Assembly (NCBI GenBank): GCA_963921425.1 | Contig: OY992835.1 | Coordinates: 248,001 to 312,000, forward strand | Reading direction: 5' to 3' | Length of the DNA stretch: 64,000 nucleotides | Source: Dryas octopetala | Lineage: Eukaryota; Streptophyta; Magnoliopsida; Rosales; Rosaceae | Shown here: positions 11,564 through 22,174 of the stretch, in pieces | Layout of the letters: the number at the start of each line of letters is the position of its first letter | How positions within the stretch are numbered: position 1 is the first letter of the stretch | Position numbers and translations under genes: made by a program | Notes under the pieces: generated by a model | Told to the model about the DNA's origin: nothing | Databases searched by the model: none | Seen by the model: the letters and a program-made list of their open reading frames with translations, nothing else

Positions 11564-12985
11564 ATGTCTAGAGGAGGTCGAAGCATGGACTTAGGGGATT
11601 TAAGGCCTGCTTTGAAGCCATATGATGGCAAGGATGATTTTACAGATTGGCAACGGATGATGAAGAACGTGCTGGTGCAGCAAGATCTGGATGATGCACT
11701 TCTTGGTGAGAAGCTGACAACCACGTCAGAAGGAACATGGAACAAGGTTCTCAAGAAGGCCAAGAGTTCAATAGAGATCCACCTCACAAGATCCGTGAGG
11801 TCTCACATCACAGAGGCGATGACATCAAAAGAAGCATGGGACAAGTTAGAGAGTGTTTATATGGGCAAGACGGTGTCCAATAAACTCTTCTTGAAGGATG
11901 AACTCTTCGGGCTTCGACTAGAAGAAGGTGGAGATGTAGCGGATCATGTATGCAAATTTCAGAATTGCATAGCTAATCTCGACAAGGTCGAAGAAGTTTA
12001 CAAGGATGATGATAAGGCTATCATCTTGCTGAGATCTCTGCCATCTTCTTTCAAGCACTTCCGAACAACTTTGATGTTTGGAAAGGAGACTCTAAAGCTT
12101 GATGACGTGGTGCAAGCGCTTCAGTCATATGCAAAGTTAGATGATTTGACCGAAGGCACTCAGTCATCACAAGGCCTTTATGCTAAGGGCAAGGAGAAGA
12201 GTCGAGGGAAGGAAAGGAGGGGCAGATCTAGCAAAAAGGGGAAGTCCAATGATTCCGATGAAGAAGGTGGTTGCTTCGAGTGTGGTTCATTAGACCACTG
12301 GAAAAGAGATTGCCAGATATGGCTGGAGAAGAAGAAGAAAAGGGCTGAAAACTCAAGTAACGTCGTGGTCGACGATGGGGAGCTTTTGGTGGTATCTTCT
12401 GGTAATTCTACTCCACATGCTTGGTATTTGGACTCCGGATGTAGTTTTCATATGTGTGCAAACAAGGAGTGGTTTCATACATATGAGGAATCTAGTGAGG
12501 GCAAAGTTTTGTTGGGAGATAACTCTGTGTGCAAGGTTCATGGCGTTGGCACAGTCAAGGTGAAGATGCAAGATGGAATTGTTAGGTTGCTTGGGAATGT
12601 GCGATATATTCCTACATTGAAGAGAAATCTTATATCTCTTAGAACTCTAGGAAAGAATGGGTATGCATTCAAGTCTAGAGCAGGGAAGCTCCAAGTCTCA
12701 AAAGGATCAAGTGTGATCCTGAAGGGAGTTGTGCAATCTAATAATCTCTACAAACTTTCTGGGGTTACAGTGATAGGTGGTGCAGCTGCGCCTACCAAAG
12801 AGAGCTTGGATGTTGAGCTCATGGAGCATTGTAACAAGGGAGAGCAAGGGCATCATCTCACAAAGGAAGAGTCTCGTCAAATAAGTGTTACGGCTAAGGA
12901 AGAAGAAGCAACAAACCATGATTGTTGCTTGGTTAGTTATTCATCAAAGATTGACTTCAAGGATGCAGCAAGGGAAGTCAATAAA
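11564..12985 (+). pseudogene. Copia gag and protease, first part (interrupted by CACTA)
   Basis: Codons 1-474 of the element's single frame, starting at the ATG 38 nt after the LTR. Residues ~10-200 match the copia gag polypeptide (UBN2-type), with 'LTRSVRSHITEAMTSKEAWD' near residues 73-92. A basic stretch with 'KSRGKERRGRSSKKGK' is followed by a CCHC zinc knuckle, 'CFECGSLDHWKRDC', near residue 236. The aspartic protease motif 'WYLDSGCSFHM' follows near residue 290, so gag and protease are fused. The frame runs intact up to Lys474, where the CACTA element begins. With the insert present, translation runs about ten codons into the transposon and stops at 13016-13018. Confidence 0.9.
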
Positions 12986-13560
12986 CACTACAAGAAAAAC
13001 CTTCATATATATCAGTGATAAACCGATATCTATTTAGGTTTCCAACCGATATAATGCGTGCCGATATCTATTCTCCCATATTACATATCGGTTATTCACT
13101 GATGTCTATATTATATTAGATATCGTATTTGTTTGATAATCCGATATGATATACCATCATTGTTATCAGATATTAATGATTTCTGATATCTTAAAAACTA
13201 CATTCCGATATGTAAGATACTTATGATATCATTAGTAATTTTGAAACCGATATACAAAATGTATTCAATATCGTCTTGGTACTTAAAATCGGATATAAAA
13301 GGTGTATAACATATCGGTTTTGTAATTAAAATCGGATATAAAAGGTGTATTCAATATCGGGTTTGTACTTAAAATCGGATATAAAAGGTGTATCACATAT
13401 CAGTTTTGTACTTAAAATCGGATATAAAAGGTGTATCACATATCAATTTTGTACTTAAAATCTGATATAAAAGTATTTTTTAGATATCGGTTTTTTGTTT
13501 TTTAAATGATGTTGAAACTTCATTCCTTATCGTTGCATTTTTACATAATCTGATATGCAA
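12986..13560. repeat. CACTA left TIR and subterminal repeats
   Basis: After the 15-bp terminal repeat there are many copies of 'accgatat'/'gatatcgg' in both orientations. A longer unit, 'acttaaaatcggatataaaa' plus 'ggtgta', recurs about four times between 13280 and 13475. Arrays of this type are where CACTA transposases bind. Confidence 0.85.
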
Positions 13561-13958
13561 TAGACTTCTGATATTGATAAAAATTAATTGGTAAATATGC
13601 ATCCACGCAACAATTACTAAGCTTCTAAAGTAATCCAACTTAAATTAAATTCTTCCATTCATGTAAATGAAACCAACATCCAAACTCAGTAATGAAGTTA
13701 GCAAAATAAGATTACAAATCCATATAGATTTATGGATAGCCCTCATCATGTATACCCCAAAATCACTATCCATCTCTAGCTAGCTAGATCCTAATTAAAC
13801 ACATGCCAACATGTACAAAAATAATGAAGGCACGACACTGCAATTCAGCTAGGCCTAAATTCTGCCTATACAAAAGATTTGAATGTGAACTAGCTAGTAT
13901 ATATCTTCATATCTACAACAAAATGCTCAAAAAGGTACCAAAAACATGCATGTGACTA

Positions 13959-15154
13959 CTAAATAAAATTCATGAAAACATAATCTCCCCATTCAACCCG
14001 GACTTCATCTATTTGTTCCTGTGTGTAATTGCTCCTCTTGCTCTTCAGGTTACTCCACTGAAAACAAGAAAGAAAAGTGCATTAATTAATAAATCTATAT
14101 GAGCAAGGATCCCAAAGTATTGAAAAGTGCGTTCAGCAAAGATCCCAAAGGGCATTAATAAAATATAGGCCAAAAGCATTAATAAGATTGCAGCAAGTAT
14201 TGAATTTATATGGCTGCACATATATATGATTCAGCATTAATAAGATTGCAGCAAGTATTGAATTTAGATGGCTGCACATATATATGATTCAGATGGCCTA
14301 CATTTCGCAAACCATCAGCCTAGAGTTCAGCAATCTAAATTCAGCAATCTAGCCTAGAGTAGTCACAGTATCAGCCTAGAGTTCAGCAATAATGGAAATA
14401 GAAGAGAAATGCAGACCATCAACCCAAACACACTCTTTAATGCACACAGCACCAACCCAAACACACATACACAGAAAAAATTAAAAGCAAAGCCAGAAAA
14501 CAAAGTCTTAAAAACCAGCAACAAACTAGTATCCTAGCTAGGCCATTCCTTCCTCCTGTAATTCCCTTTCCCTTTTACAAGTTTCCCAAGTTAGAACTGT
14601 ACAAAGGATAGCAAAATATACCAGTCAACTGCCCCAATAAGAGTAAGTATTCTAACCTGCCACTCATATACAAGGGTTGTGTCCTCAACTATTTCCTTCA
14701 TGTACCTCATGACATAATATCCACATTCAACACCACCCGGTTGTTTAGGACTACAGACAAGCAAAGGAAATTACATAGAGTTATACTTAATTAAATTAGT
14801 CCAATGTGTAAGACATAAGAAACTTAAAGACTTAAGTAATACATAGACACTTACATAGAGATGCTTCCAAGTTGGTGATTTCGGACCTTTCCTTCCCGTA
14901 ACCCCATTAAATTGTCTAATAGTACTAGTTTAGACAAAATATCAATTTAAGTTATATATCACAATTTAATATACAATTTATATTATGTAAGATGGTACAT
15001 ATTAATAGACACTTACGTGTTCACGACATCCATCCAGCCTGGATTACTGGTTTGTCTTGGAAGAGGGTCCATGATGTGGACCACGTCCTTTTCTTCATTA
15101 ATGAATGTCAAAATCCAATGGTTACTGTCAAATTGAACGATACTTCCAGTGTCT
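13959..15154 (-). pseudogene. Ulp1-like (C48) cysteine protease C-terminal exons in CACTA
   Basis: Four exon-like blocks can be read on the minus strand. 15018-15154 contains 'NHWILTFINEEKDVVHIMDP'. About 14861-14930 gives 'QFNGVTGRKGPKSPTWK'. About 14658-14757 gives 'KQPGGVECGYYVMRYMKEIV'. 13959-14058 gives 'YTQEQIDEVRVEWGDYV' and a stop. The His (NHW), Asp (MDP) and Cys (ECGYY) of the C48 catalytic triad are all present. The last exon has a clean acceptor ('gttttcag'). Ulp1-like domains ending in this way are typical of plant CACTA-associated proteins. The N-terminal part of such a protein is missing; upstream lie DUF707 exons instead. The blocks could splice into one message, but the frame across the join to DUF707 is unproven. 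Confidence 0.72.
14176..14291. repeat. 58-bp tandem duplication inside CACTA
   Basis: Two copies of a unit starting 'gcattaataagattgcagc' begin at 14176 and 14234, differing at about one base. They lie in an intron-like region of the minus-strand gene pieces. Confidence 0.85.
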
Positions 15155-15303
15155 AGCTAGACATCCGAAACATTCTAAGCAATTATATATAACTCATAAA
15201 AAAAAAAAAAGTCCTGCAATTAAAAAATTAAGTGACAAGCCGGGTAATATAATTGAGCATTAACAAGTGGTGATAATGACATGATTATTGTGATCTATGT
15301 ACC

Positions 15304-16029
15304 TGAATCATATGCCACACGCAGCGCCAGGCAGTTCGAGAGAACACTGGAGCCATGATCTCAACAAACCTAAATTAACAAAAGTGACAACCAAGAAATA
15401 TTTATTAAACCCAAATATCAGACATCGCAAAAGCATATGTCAAAGCATACACAAAAAACACCACCACTTAAACGCCCTTTATAATTTCTTAATGTTCTTA
15501 CGCAGCACATGGAGGCAAATGCGGGTCAGTGCACCATCCTGGTTTCTCCTCTGTTACTCTGGATAATTTCAGGGATGAGGTTATTTCATAATTCATCAAC
15601 TAAACCTGAAATAGACAAATTTCAGTAAAGGTCCAGTGATTTTACTTGTGAACTTCACGATCACCTATTCTCTTTGTCATCTGCCATGTTAAACCTTTGT
15701 TAGGTTCCAAACCAGGCTGTGAAATCTCCAAACCATGCTTCCTCACGAGTCTTATGTATCCGAAATCAGATTGAAAAGGGAGGCGTAGCAAAGTTTATTA
15801 TTAAACTAACAAATTCAACATAAAAGAATTACTTTGTAACCAAAACTCACTCTTCTGCATTAAAATGCTCAACTCCCAGGTCTTCATCCCAGATAAATAT
15901 GTAGTCGTATGAAGCCACAATGTCAGGATGCAAAAATCGCTTGGCATACCACCTTTGAGAAGCATTTAGAAGTCATAAACCAGAGAAATTATCCATTACG
16001 TACATGCATTTTCAATTACAAACAGGAGT

Positions 16030-16067
<38 letters not shown>

Positions 16068-16930
16068 TTTCACTGCTGCATCAATATTCTTTTTCTGATT
16101 GTAACCCACAGTGAATGTTACAAGGTACCTAGGTTTGATGGTTAAATCCTGCAATTGCAAACTCAATCAAAAGCCTTGTACTTTAAATGACAAAGAACCA
16201 AGTTATATATTGACACCGGAAGTATCTTTGTGCCTCTAAAAACAAAAAGACTATCATAGACATTAAAGAGTTACCAGCAGAGTCAGATTTAAGAGCAACT
16301 TTGTAGCCTCACTCAGACTAAAGAGAATTTTTCTTAGAAGAAAAAATCAAATTGTTTTCATATTATTCCACTGTTTTCCTTTTATTCTTTAAAAGCAAAA
16401 ATTGGTATATAATGGTAGATATAACAGACTTCTATTTTCATTAGGCGATAAAATAAACAGATAAAACTTTTTAGGTTAATTTCTTTGTATATGACTTCCC
16501 ACTGTATGATAACCCCATCTATAAAACAAATGTCCAACACAGAAGATTCCAGCTTTTTTGCAACAGCCATATTCCATCATTTCATTAACGTCACCAAGTA
16601 CATGTCAAATATCTTTCTTTTTCTGTGTCCCATATGCATTACCGAGTAATTCAGATCAAGAAAACAGAAAACTCTGCAACAAAAAATTGTTCTCTGAACG
16701 CCATATACTAATTGAATCCATCAACAACAGTTACTCTGCATTATCTTCAGTAATCATTGGACCATTCTAGGCATTTTGGAAAGTCCAAATTGTAACTATT
16801 TTGCTTGTATAACAGTAGAATACACACCTCGCTAGGCTTGCCCCATAATTTGCGCAAGTAGAAGTCGACTCAGCTGCAACAATTCCTGGCGGTAGTTTTT
16901 CTGCACCTCTAGGATTTGATGGCACCCATA
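15304..16930 (-). pseudogene. Captured DUF707 gene fragment, frameshifted
   Basis: Exon-like blocks on the minus strand, in order from the right, match the DUF707 family (plant proteins annotated 'lysine ketoglutarate reductase trans-splicing related'). About 16820-16930 carries 'IWVPSNPRGAEKLPPGIVAA'. About 16065-16155 carries 'PRYLVTFTVGYNQKKNIDAA'. About 15845-15950 carries 'DIVASYDYIFIWDEDLGVEH'. About 15663-15772 carries 'RLVRKHGLEISQPGLEPNK'. 15502-15560 and 15304-15372 follow, the latter with 'EIMAPVFSRTAWRCVWHMIQ'. Splice-like borders persist. In the first block a single base is missing between 'AAES' and 'DFYLRKLWGKPSE', and the second block runs into a (GA)n tract where coding sequence is expected. 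The family's C-terminal exon (after 'HMIQ') is absent. Clear transduplication of a host gene. Confidence 0.85.
16031..16064. repeat. (GA)17 microsatellite
   Basis: A pure AG run. On the minus strand it follows 'NIDAAVKK' of the DUF707 fragment, so it replaces or interrupts the exon there. Confidence 0.95.
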
Positions 16931-18595
16931 TCTGCAGTAAATGCAGGGGGAAGCAGGAAATGTAGGGTTAAAGTAGGATAAGCAATGCCTATATATAATG
17001 AGCATTTGTAATATCAGAAAAGAAAACTGTCAACTGTATTAATGATAGTCATATTTAGCAGTTATTAGGCATGTTCTCATAGTAAAAGAATATACAAATA
17101 AAGCAGATTAGTCCCTGATTTAGATACATCATTGCACATCATTAGAAGTAATTCAAACATTAGAAGTAATGAGCAAAAAACAAGAACAATATTAGGGAAA
17201 TGAAACCCCTTCCTTCGCAATTTGGCCCTTCTACAAATTGCTTCAATGAGAGAGTCAAGCTAGACATCATGGACTTATCTGCATCTAGCTAGACATCATA
17301 AACATTCTAAGCAGTTTTAATCCTATTTGCCAAGGAGTACTTATTGATTGTTGTATTTAAATAAGAGCCTTTCTATATGCTCAATTGACTTATGAGTTAT
17401 CAAAACAAGTTAATTGAGCATAAAACCAACTTTTAAACGTTATGTTTCTTTTGTCTATTTTCTTTTATGTTTTAAAATTTTTGATGGCTGGGAAGACCTG
17501 ACATGTTGTTCTAGACCACATGGCTGATATATTGATGCTGTTCATTATGTTTCAAAGATGAAGTATTAGATGCCATGTACAGAAGAAACTAGGTAAGAGT
17601 ATTTATTTCCTACACCAACAATCAAAAAGATGCCTAAGATAAACTATATATATAGAAAAATTGTTGACCAAAAAAGCTTCACTGACATGAAGAACACCAC
17701 CCAGTACAGTATGCAAAATATGCAAATTGGGAAACTCATAGACTACAACTTCTAGGGACTTTTCAGAGGTCTGAATTTGATGCCTGATAAAATATTTGAG
17801 CCCTGCAAATGATTCCTAATTAATCTCGCTATACTGGAAAGGATCAGTCAAAAGAAGGCAAAAAGAAAGGGAATCAAATATTAAAAAATGTCAAAGCTGG
17901 TTGCTTAAAGCATTGATGTGATTTGAAGAATTTAATCTTGCTTTGTTCCCACTTATTCTGGAACCTGTCTATTTAGCTCACCAACAGATGTCTACCTCAG
18001 GTGTGTGTGTTATTCAGCATAAGCAAATCATTGGCTAAAAGGCAGAATTGAGAGGTCTAACTTTGCCTCCTAGAGTGCTGTCTTGGGCTGTTATTAAGCC
18101 CAAGAAATTTTGTTTTCCAGGAAAGTGATAGGAGAGGTTCTAGTCTTGACTCCTAGAGTGTTATTAAGGCAGAAAACTAAACACTTGAACCCACTGGTGA
18201 TTTATACAGAAGCCAAGATAAAAATCAGAACATCTCTCTCAAATAAAAGCAGTTCATCAATTCACTTCAGTCGGACAAATAACAAACAAATCGTTAAAAG
18301 CTTTCAGAAATAGACACAGACATCAAACATGCAAAGAGAGCTGAATTAAAGAAAGAGAATGTAACATGTTTTATTAAACAAATAAACAAAATTAAGGTAT
18401 GACATTGACAGAGAGATACAAACCTGAAGAAATACTGTTGTGCTGCCATCAATGACTCTACAACAGCTCTGCGTTGACTTTCCTGGTTAATAGCAGCCCA
18501 CAAAAACTCATGAGGCAGAGAAATAGATTCACAAAAATAACAGGCTTAGCAGCAAAACATGCACACAAAAAAACCACTTCAAATGCAATTAATCT
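16931..18595. other. CACTA interior without recognised gene
   Basis: AT-rich DNA. A 62-codon open stretch (18294-18503, minus strand) with a possible donor near 18422 could be the first exon of the captured gene, since it lies just downstream (minus strand) of a CT/GA-rich leader, but no family was recognised. Nothing else supportable was seen. Confidence 0.4.
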
Positions 18596-18598
18596 GAA

Positions 18599-18863
18599 AA
18601 CCCACCCCCCCCCCAACCCTCCCAGCTCACCGATCACTGAAAAACCCACCCCCCCGAAACCCATCTTAATTCCCACCGAAAACCCACCCCCCCCCCCCAA
18701 ACCCACCCTCCCTCGAAAACCCACCCCCACCGAAACCCACACCCCCCACCCTCCCAGCTCACCGATCACTAAAAACCCACCCCCCCCCCCCCCGAAACCC
18801 ACCCTCCCCCGAAAACCCACCCCTACCGAAACCCACCTCTCCCCCCCACCCTCCCAGCTCACA
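18599..18863. repeat. C-rich minisatellite inside CACTA
   Basis: Repeats of 'gaaacccaccc' with C runs of 6-15, plus a longer repeat carrying 'ccctcccagctcac-gatcac' (three copies, at about 18617, 18750 and 18850). The minus strand therefore has many closely spaced runs of G. It sits between the right end of the transposon and the captured gene pieces. Confidence 0.85.
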
Positions 18864-19149
18864 GATCACCAGAATCTGTTCATCGTCGATTTCAACAAGC
18901 GAAGCGCAGAGAAAGAGAGAGGATGGGGAGATGAAGATTTGGGGGCCGACTGAGAATGAGAACGAGAGAGAAGGATCGAGTGAGAGAGACGGACCAAGTG
19001 AGTGTGAGCGAGGGTGAGAGAGAAGGAGATGTCTCCAGAGCGCGATGGGAATGTGTGTGTTTTGTGAGGTGTGTGTTTTGTGAGGGATATCGTGACTGGG
19101 CCGGGGTTGGGAACTTAAGTTGGGGAAAAAATTCTCCGTGTTTTTTTTA
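18864..19149. other. GA-rich stretch near right CACTA end
   Basis: Purine-rich sequence (repeated 'gagaga', 'gtgagag'). On the minus strand this is a CT-rich leader-like segment upstream of the DUF707 pieces, as often seen in plant 5' UTRs. No reliable ORF. Confidence 0.5.
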
Positions 19150-19367
19150 GGTGAAGTATAGATATCAGATGGTGTGGCTTACATATCGATTTTAAAAAAA
19201 TCATAATCTAAATTGCAAAATTTAGATATCGGAAACAAAAATTGGTGATATGTGAGTGAGTTTAGATATCACTTACAAAATTAACTGATATCTAAAATTC
19301 TATAATATCGGTTAATGTAAAAACTGATATTAAAGAAGTGATGTCTATTACAGTTTTTCTTGTAGTG
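19150..19367. repeat. CACTA right subterminal repeats and TIR
   Basis: 'gatatc', 'atatcgg' and 'actgatat' motifs recur about every 20-40 bp, mirroring the left end. The final 15 bp are the exact inverse of the left terminus. Confidence 0.85.
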
Positions 19368-19868
19368 AAAGATGAGGAAGGTTTGATTATTGTTAAGGAA
19401 GATGCAACCATAAAAACAATCAAGGTGGTTATGAAGGTAAATCCAGTTCAAGAGAAGGCCAACTCTGAGCTAGTGGAGCATAACACAAGTGTTGAAGAGT
19501 TTGGGCAGCAACAACAATCAACAAAGGTTCAAGAACAGGTGGAGAAAAAGAGCACAAGGCAGTCCAAGCCCAAAAGTACCATCAAGCTAACTCACAAGTT
19601 TTGGTGGGAAAAGGATAGAGGTTACTATGGTGTTAGTAAGGGAAATTTGGCTACATTCAAGGGGGCTTGTGAGAGCAAGGAATGGGAACGTCGGAGGTGT
19701 GCTAGGTTGTCTCTACAAAGGAACTTCAGTTGGAAGTTAGTTCCTAAATCCAAGGAGAACGTTGGCTATGAATGGGTTTATGGAACAAAAGGCGAAGACA
19801 ATCTTGAGGCTGCAATTAAGATTCGAAGGTACATGCTCGGGTTGAGCTTGTTCAATCTTCAAAGTTAG
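19368..19868 (+). pseudogene. Copia gag-protease frame, C-terminal remainder
   Basis: Starting at the second copy of the aaa target duplication, the frame continues in register with codon 474 of the gag-protease gene, which shows a clean CACTA insertion. It adds about 166 codons before a TAG ending at 19868. The segment is rich in Lys, Glu and Gln (for example 'KVQEQVEKKSTRQSKPKS') and has no integrase or reverse-transcriptase motif. Its latter part ('WKLVPKSKENVGYEWVYGTK') loosely resembles the start of a copia RT domain, where 'W.LV' and 'WV.K.K' occur. That would make it the remnant of a large internal deletion. Confidence 0.75.
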
Positions 19869-20021
19869 TTGATTAAGGTGGAGCACCTTCTCACTTAAGG
19901 TGCATTGAGGCAATAGGTTTTTTGCCAATGTGAAAGGGTTCTTGGACGTTTGTTCGAGGTTACTTCAAGACTAGAGAATATCTCGAAGGTACAACATTCG
20001 TAGCTTTGTTTCCGACTCACC

Positions 20022-20032
20022 AAGGTGGAGAT
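20022..20032 (+). promoter_or_regulatory. Polypurine tract of the copia element
   Basis: 'aaggtggagat' immediately precedes the TG of the 3' LTR, the usual copia arrangement. Confidence 0.85.
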
Positions 20033-20610
20033 TGTTGTGTTTGGCTCGCAGGAATATTTCTGGAAATTGATTAAAATAGGAAAGTAGCTGTTTTAGATAA
20101 TTCCTAGTTGAGTACAGTTTTCTTAGGAATGCTAAAAAGCTTGCGCAAGGTTTTCCTAGTTAAGGAAGGAAGTTCTAAGTTTTCCTAAGTGTACAAGGTT
20201 AGAATTAGTAATTAGGCCTATTACCTAATTCTACTAGGAATAGGATTTCCCAGCTGTAACTTATTGTATGCCGCAGTCTATAAGCTTATAAATAGGCTGC
20301 TGCAAGGCTAGAAAAAGGAGATAGAGCACCAGAAACAGGGTGAGAGATTTCATGATCAGGGAGAGAGAAGAAGTGGTTGCGGGTTGGGTTAGTTCTAGGG
20401 TTATTTCAACACTCTTGTAACTCTTTTCTAATCATAGTGCAGCTGTGATTCTTCTCAAAGGATCACACGGGGACGTAGGCAAAGTTAGCCGAACCTCGAG
20501 AACAAATCTTGGTGTTCTTTGTGTTTACTTTTGCTGCTATATATTGTGTGCTAATTATGCTAACTCTAGAATACATCTAAGACAAGGCTGGAAGATGTTT
20601 TTTCACTACA
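20033..20610 (+). repeat. Copia 3' LTR
   Basis: 578 bp, matching 10951-11525 apart from about ten substitutions and a 3-bp insertion ('gattcttctc' against 'gattctc'). It is followed by the target duplication atata. Confidence 0.93.
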
Positions 20611-20615
20611 ATATA

Positions 20616-20740
20616 TATATAATATAATATAAACTCAAGCCGCATTTCCAATATATTCTTATCGAATATATCCCAGAAGGAGATGCATGAGCAAGTTAGT
20701 TCCAATATATCCCAGAAGGAAATGTGGCTTGAGTTTATAT

Positions 20741-20750
<10 letters not shown>
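20616..20750. repeat. Small hairpin (MITE-like inverted repeat)
   Basis: 'taaactcaagccgcatttcc' near 20630 is mirrored by 'ggaaatgtggcttgagttta' near 20719 with one mismatch, and the AT-rich tails continue the pairing. The loop holds two copies of 'atatcccagaagga'. It lies in the TA-rich part of copy D. A (GT)n run follows at 20751-20782. Confidence 0.75.
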
Positions 20751-20782
<32 letters not shown>

Positions 20783-20785
<3 letters not shown>

Positions 20786-21620
20786 ATCACCATTTGTTGG
20801 CAACTTTTATTGTTTAATTGAATGTACATACATATATATATATATATATATATTAGTGCCAAGTTTGTTGCACCTCTTATATATATCTATACATGATCCA
20901 AAGCCAATTAACTTGGCATTTATCAAGGCAGCCACTCCTTCTCTTATTTTTGTATTCACGCAATTAAGTACCACTGCACTCACTCGAAATCATCATCTTA
21001 TTTCTACTCAAACCAACAAGGCTGCTTGACAACTTGGCAAATCTCTCTCTCTTTTACTTTTTTGAAACCAACCCAGGCTATCATCACCTCTTTTTATTTA
21101 AACAAACAAAGCTCATTTGCTAAAACAAACCAAAACATACTACAGCCAAAAACGAGAAACTCATCAAAGCACATTCGACTTGGCTGGAAGCCATCCATAT
21201 ACTCCAATTAACTAACCCAATTTATTTAGCTAAACTTTCATTTGTGGCTGTGCTCTCTACGAGCAAGTACTATTTTTATATTCAAAAACATTAAAAACAG
21301 CTCACCTGACTCAAGTTCTAGCTCGCGTGCAACTCAACAAGCTAGCGTGTCAAACCGCAACCCGGCCTCTCTCAAGCTGGTGTAGCTATATCATAAACCT
21401 TGGTGCTACACTCTTGTGTCTTTTTGGGGAATTATTTGGAAACCCCAAATCATATTCCTCTCTTGGTGGTAACAATGCCCCCCACATGTTTGAATTTATT
21501 CCTGACCTAGGCCGCCTTGCTCAAAACTCAATAAAAGGAGCGAGGTAGGCCGACTTCCCTTCTTCACCCATTCTCTTTTCCAATCACCTTGCCATGACTA
21601 ATGTCAATTTATGGCCCAAA
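20783..21620 (+). repeat. Family 1 copy D, right part
   Basis: Diverged counterpart of 2840-3560 of the palindrome arm. Shared landmarks include 'attaagtaccactgca', 'cctaggccgccttgctcaaaactcaat' (in pieces) and the terminal 'caatttatggcccaaac'. The PMD gene expected next is missing. Confidence 0.7.
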
Positions 21621-22035
21621 CAGTTCCCTGAGGGATCAACCTCGTACTAGCATCCCTTGCTGCATAAGCAACTCGTGCACTTGCGAGTAAACTTAGGATA
21701 AAATTAATCTACCTAAGAAAACTGCAACACCAAGCGCTTGGCGTGTTTTTTTTTTTTTTTTAATTGGGAAAATTACCACAACTAGTAACAGTATACTACA
21801 GGTGTTTTATGCAATTCAAATAGTTACTGTCGCACAATGACAATTTTTGAGCGCTTGGTGAAAAGTATCGAGTGCTTGGTGAAATTGCAGAGCGCTCGGC
21901 TCATTAAAGTGGACCGGCCGGTCTGTCATTGTGTATTTGCAGGTGGGCCGGCCGATCATGGGCTTTTTCGTTTTGGACTTACAAAAAAAAAACCTATATT
22001 TATACATTGTTTCCTTTTCTTAAAAAATTAAAAAG

Positions 22036-22104
<69 letters not shown>

Positions 22105-22174
22105 GAATAGTGAGATAGAGGAAAACAAATTAAGAATGAATGTGAGTAGGATTGTTTTTGTTTTTGGGTTTGAG
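21621..22174. other. No gene seen; GA microsatellite
   Basis: Contains a T run (21748-21765), three copies of 'gagcgcttggtgaaa'-like sequence (21848-21905), and a long (GA)n run at about 22038-22101. No coding region is supported. Confidence 0.6.

Larger units (their letters stand above)
12986..19367. mobile_element. CACTA (En/Spm-type) transposon carrying captured gene pieces
   Basis: The element begins 'cactacaagaaaaac' and ends with the exact inverse 'gtttttcttgtagtg'. It is flanked by the 3-bp target duplication aaa (12983-12985 and 19368-19370). Subterminal regions (13010-13560, 19150-19350) are packed with repeats built on 'gatatc' and 'aaatcggatataaaaggtgt'. No TNP2/TNPD-like transposase was found in the 6.4 kb, so it is non-autonomous. 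Inside are minus-strand exons resembling a Ulp1 protease C-terminus and a DUF707 gene, plus simple repeats. Confidence 0.95.
10951..20610 (+). mobile_element. Ty1/copia LTR retrotransposon, gag-protease only, split by CACTA
   Basis: The LTRs are 10951-11525 and 20033-20610. Both begin TG and end CA, and the 5-bp target duplication atata lies on both sides (10946-10950 and 20611-20615). A primer-binding site follows the left LTR and a polypurine tract precedes the right one. After removing the CACTA insert (12986-19367) and one target duplication, the internal region is only about 2.1 kb and encodes gag plus a protease segment. No integrase, reverse transcriptase or RNase H is present, so the element is non-autonomous. 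By eye the LTRs differ at about ten bases and one 3-bp indel, so the insertion is fairly young. Confidence 0.93.

Noticed and set aside
18458-18953. Glycine-rich and proline-rich proteins on opposite strands
   Set aside because: Both arise from the C-rich minisatellite; no conserved flanking sequence, and the frames overlap completely.
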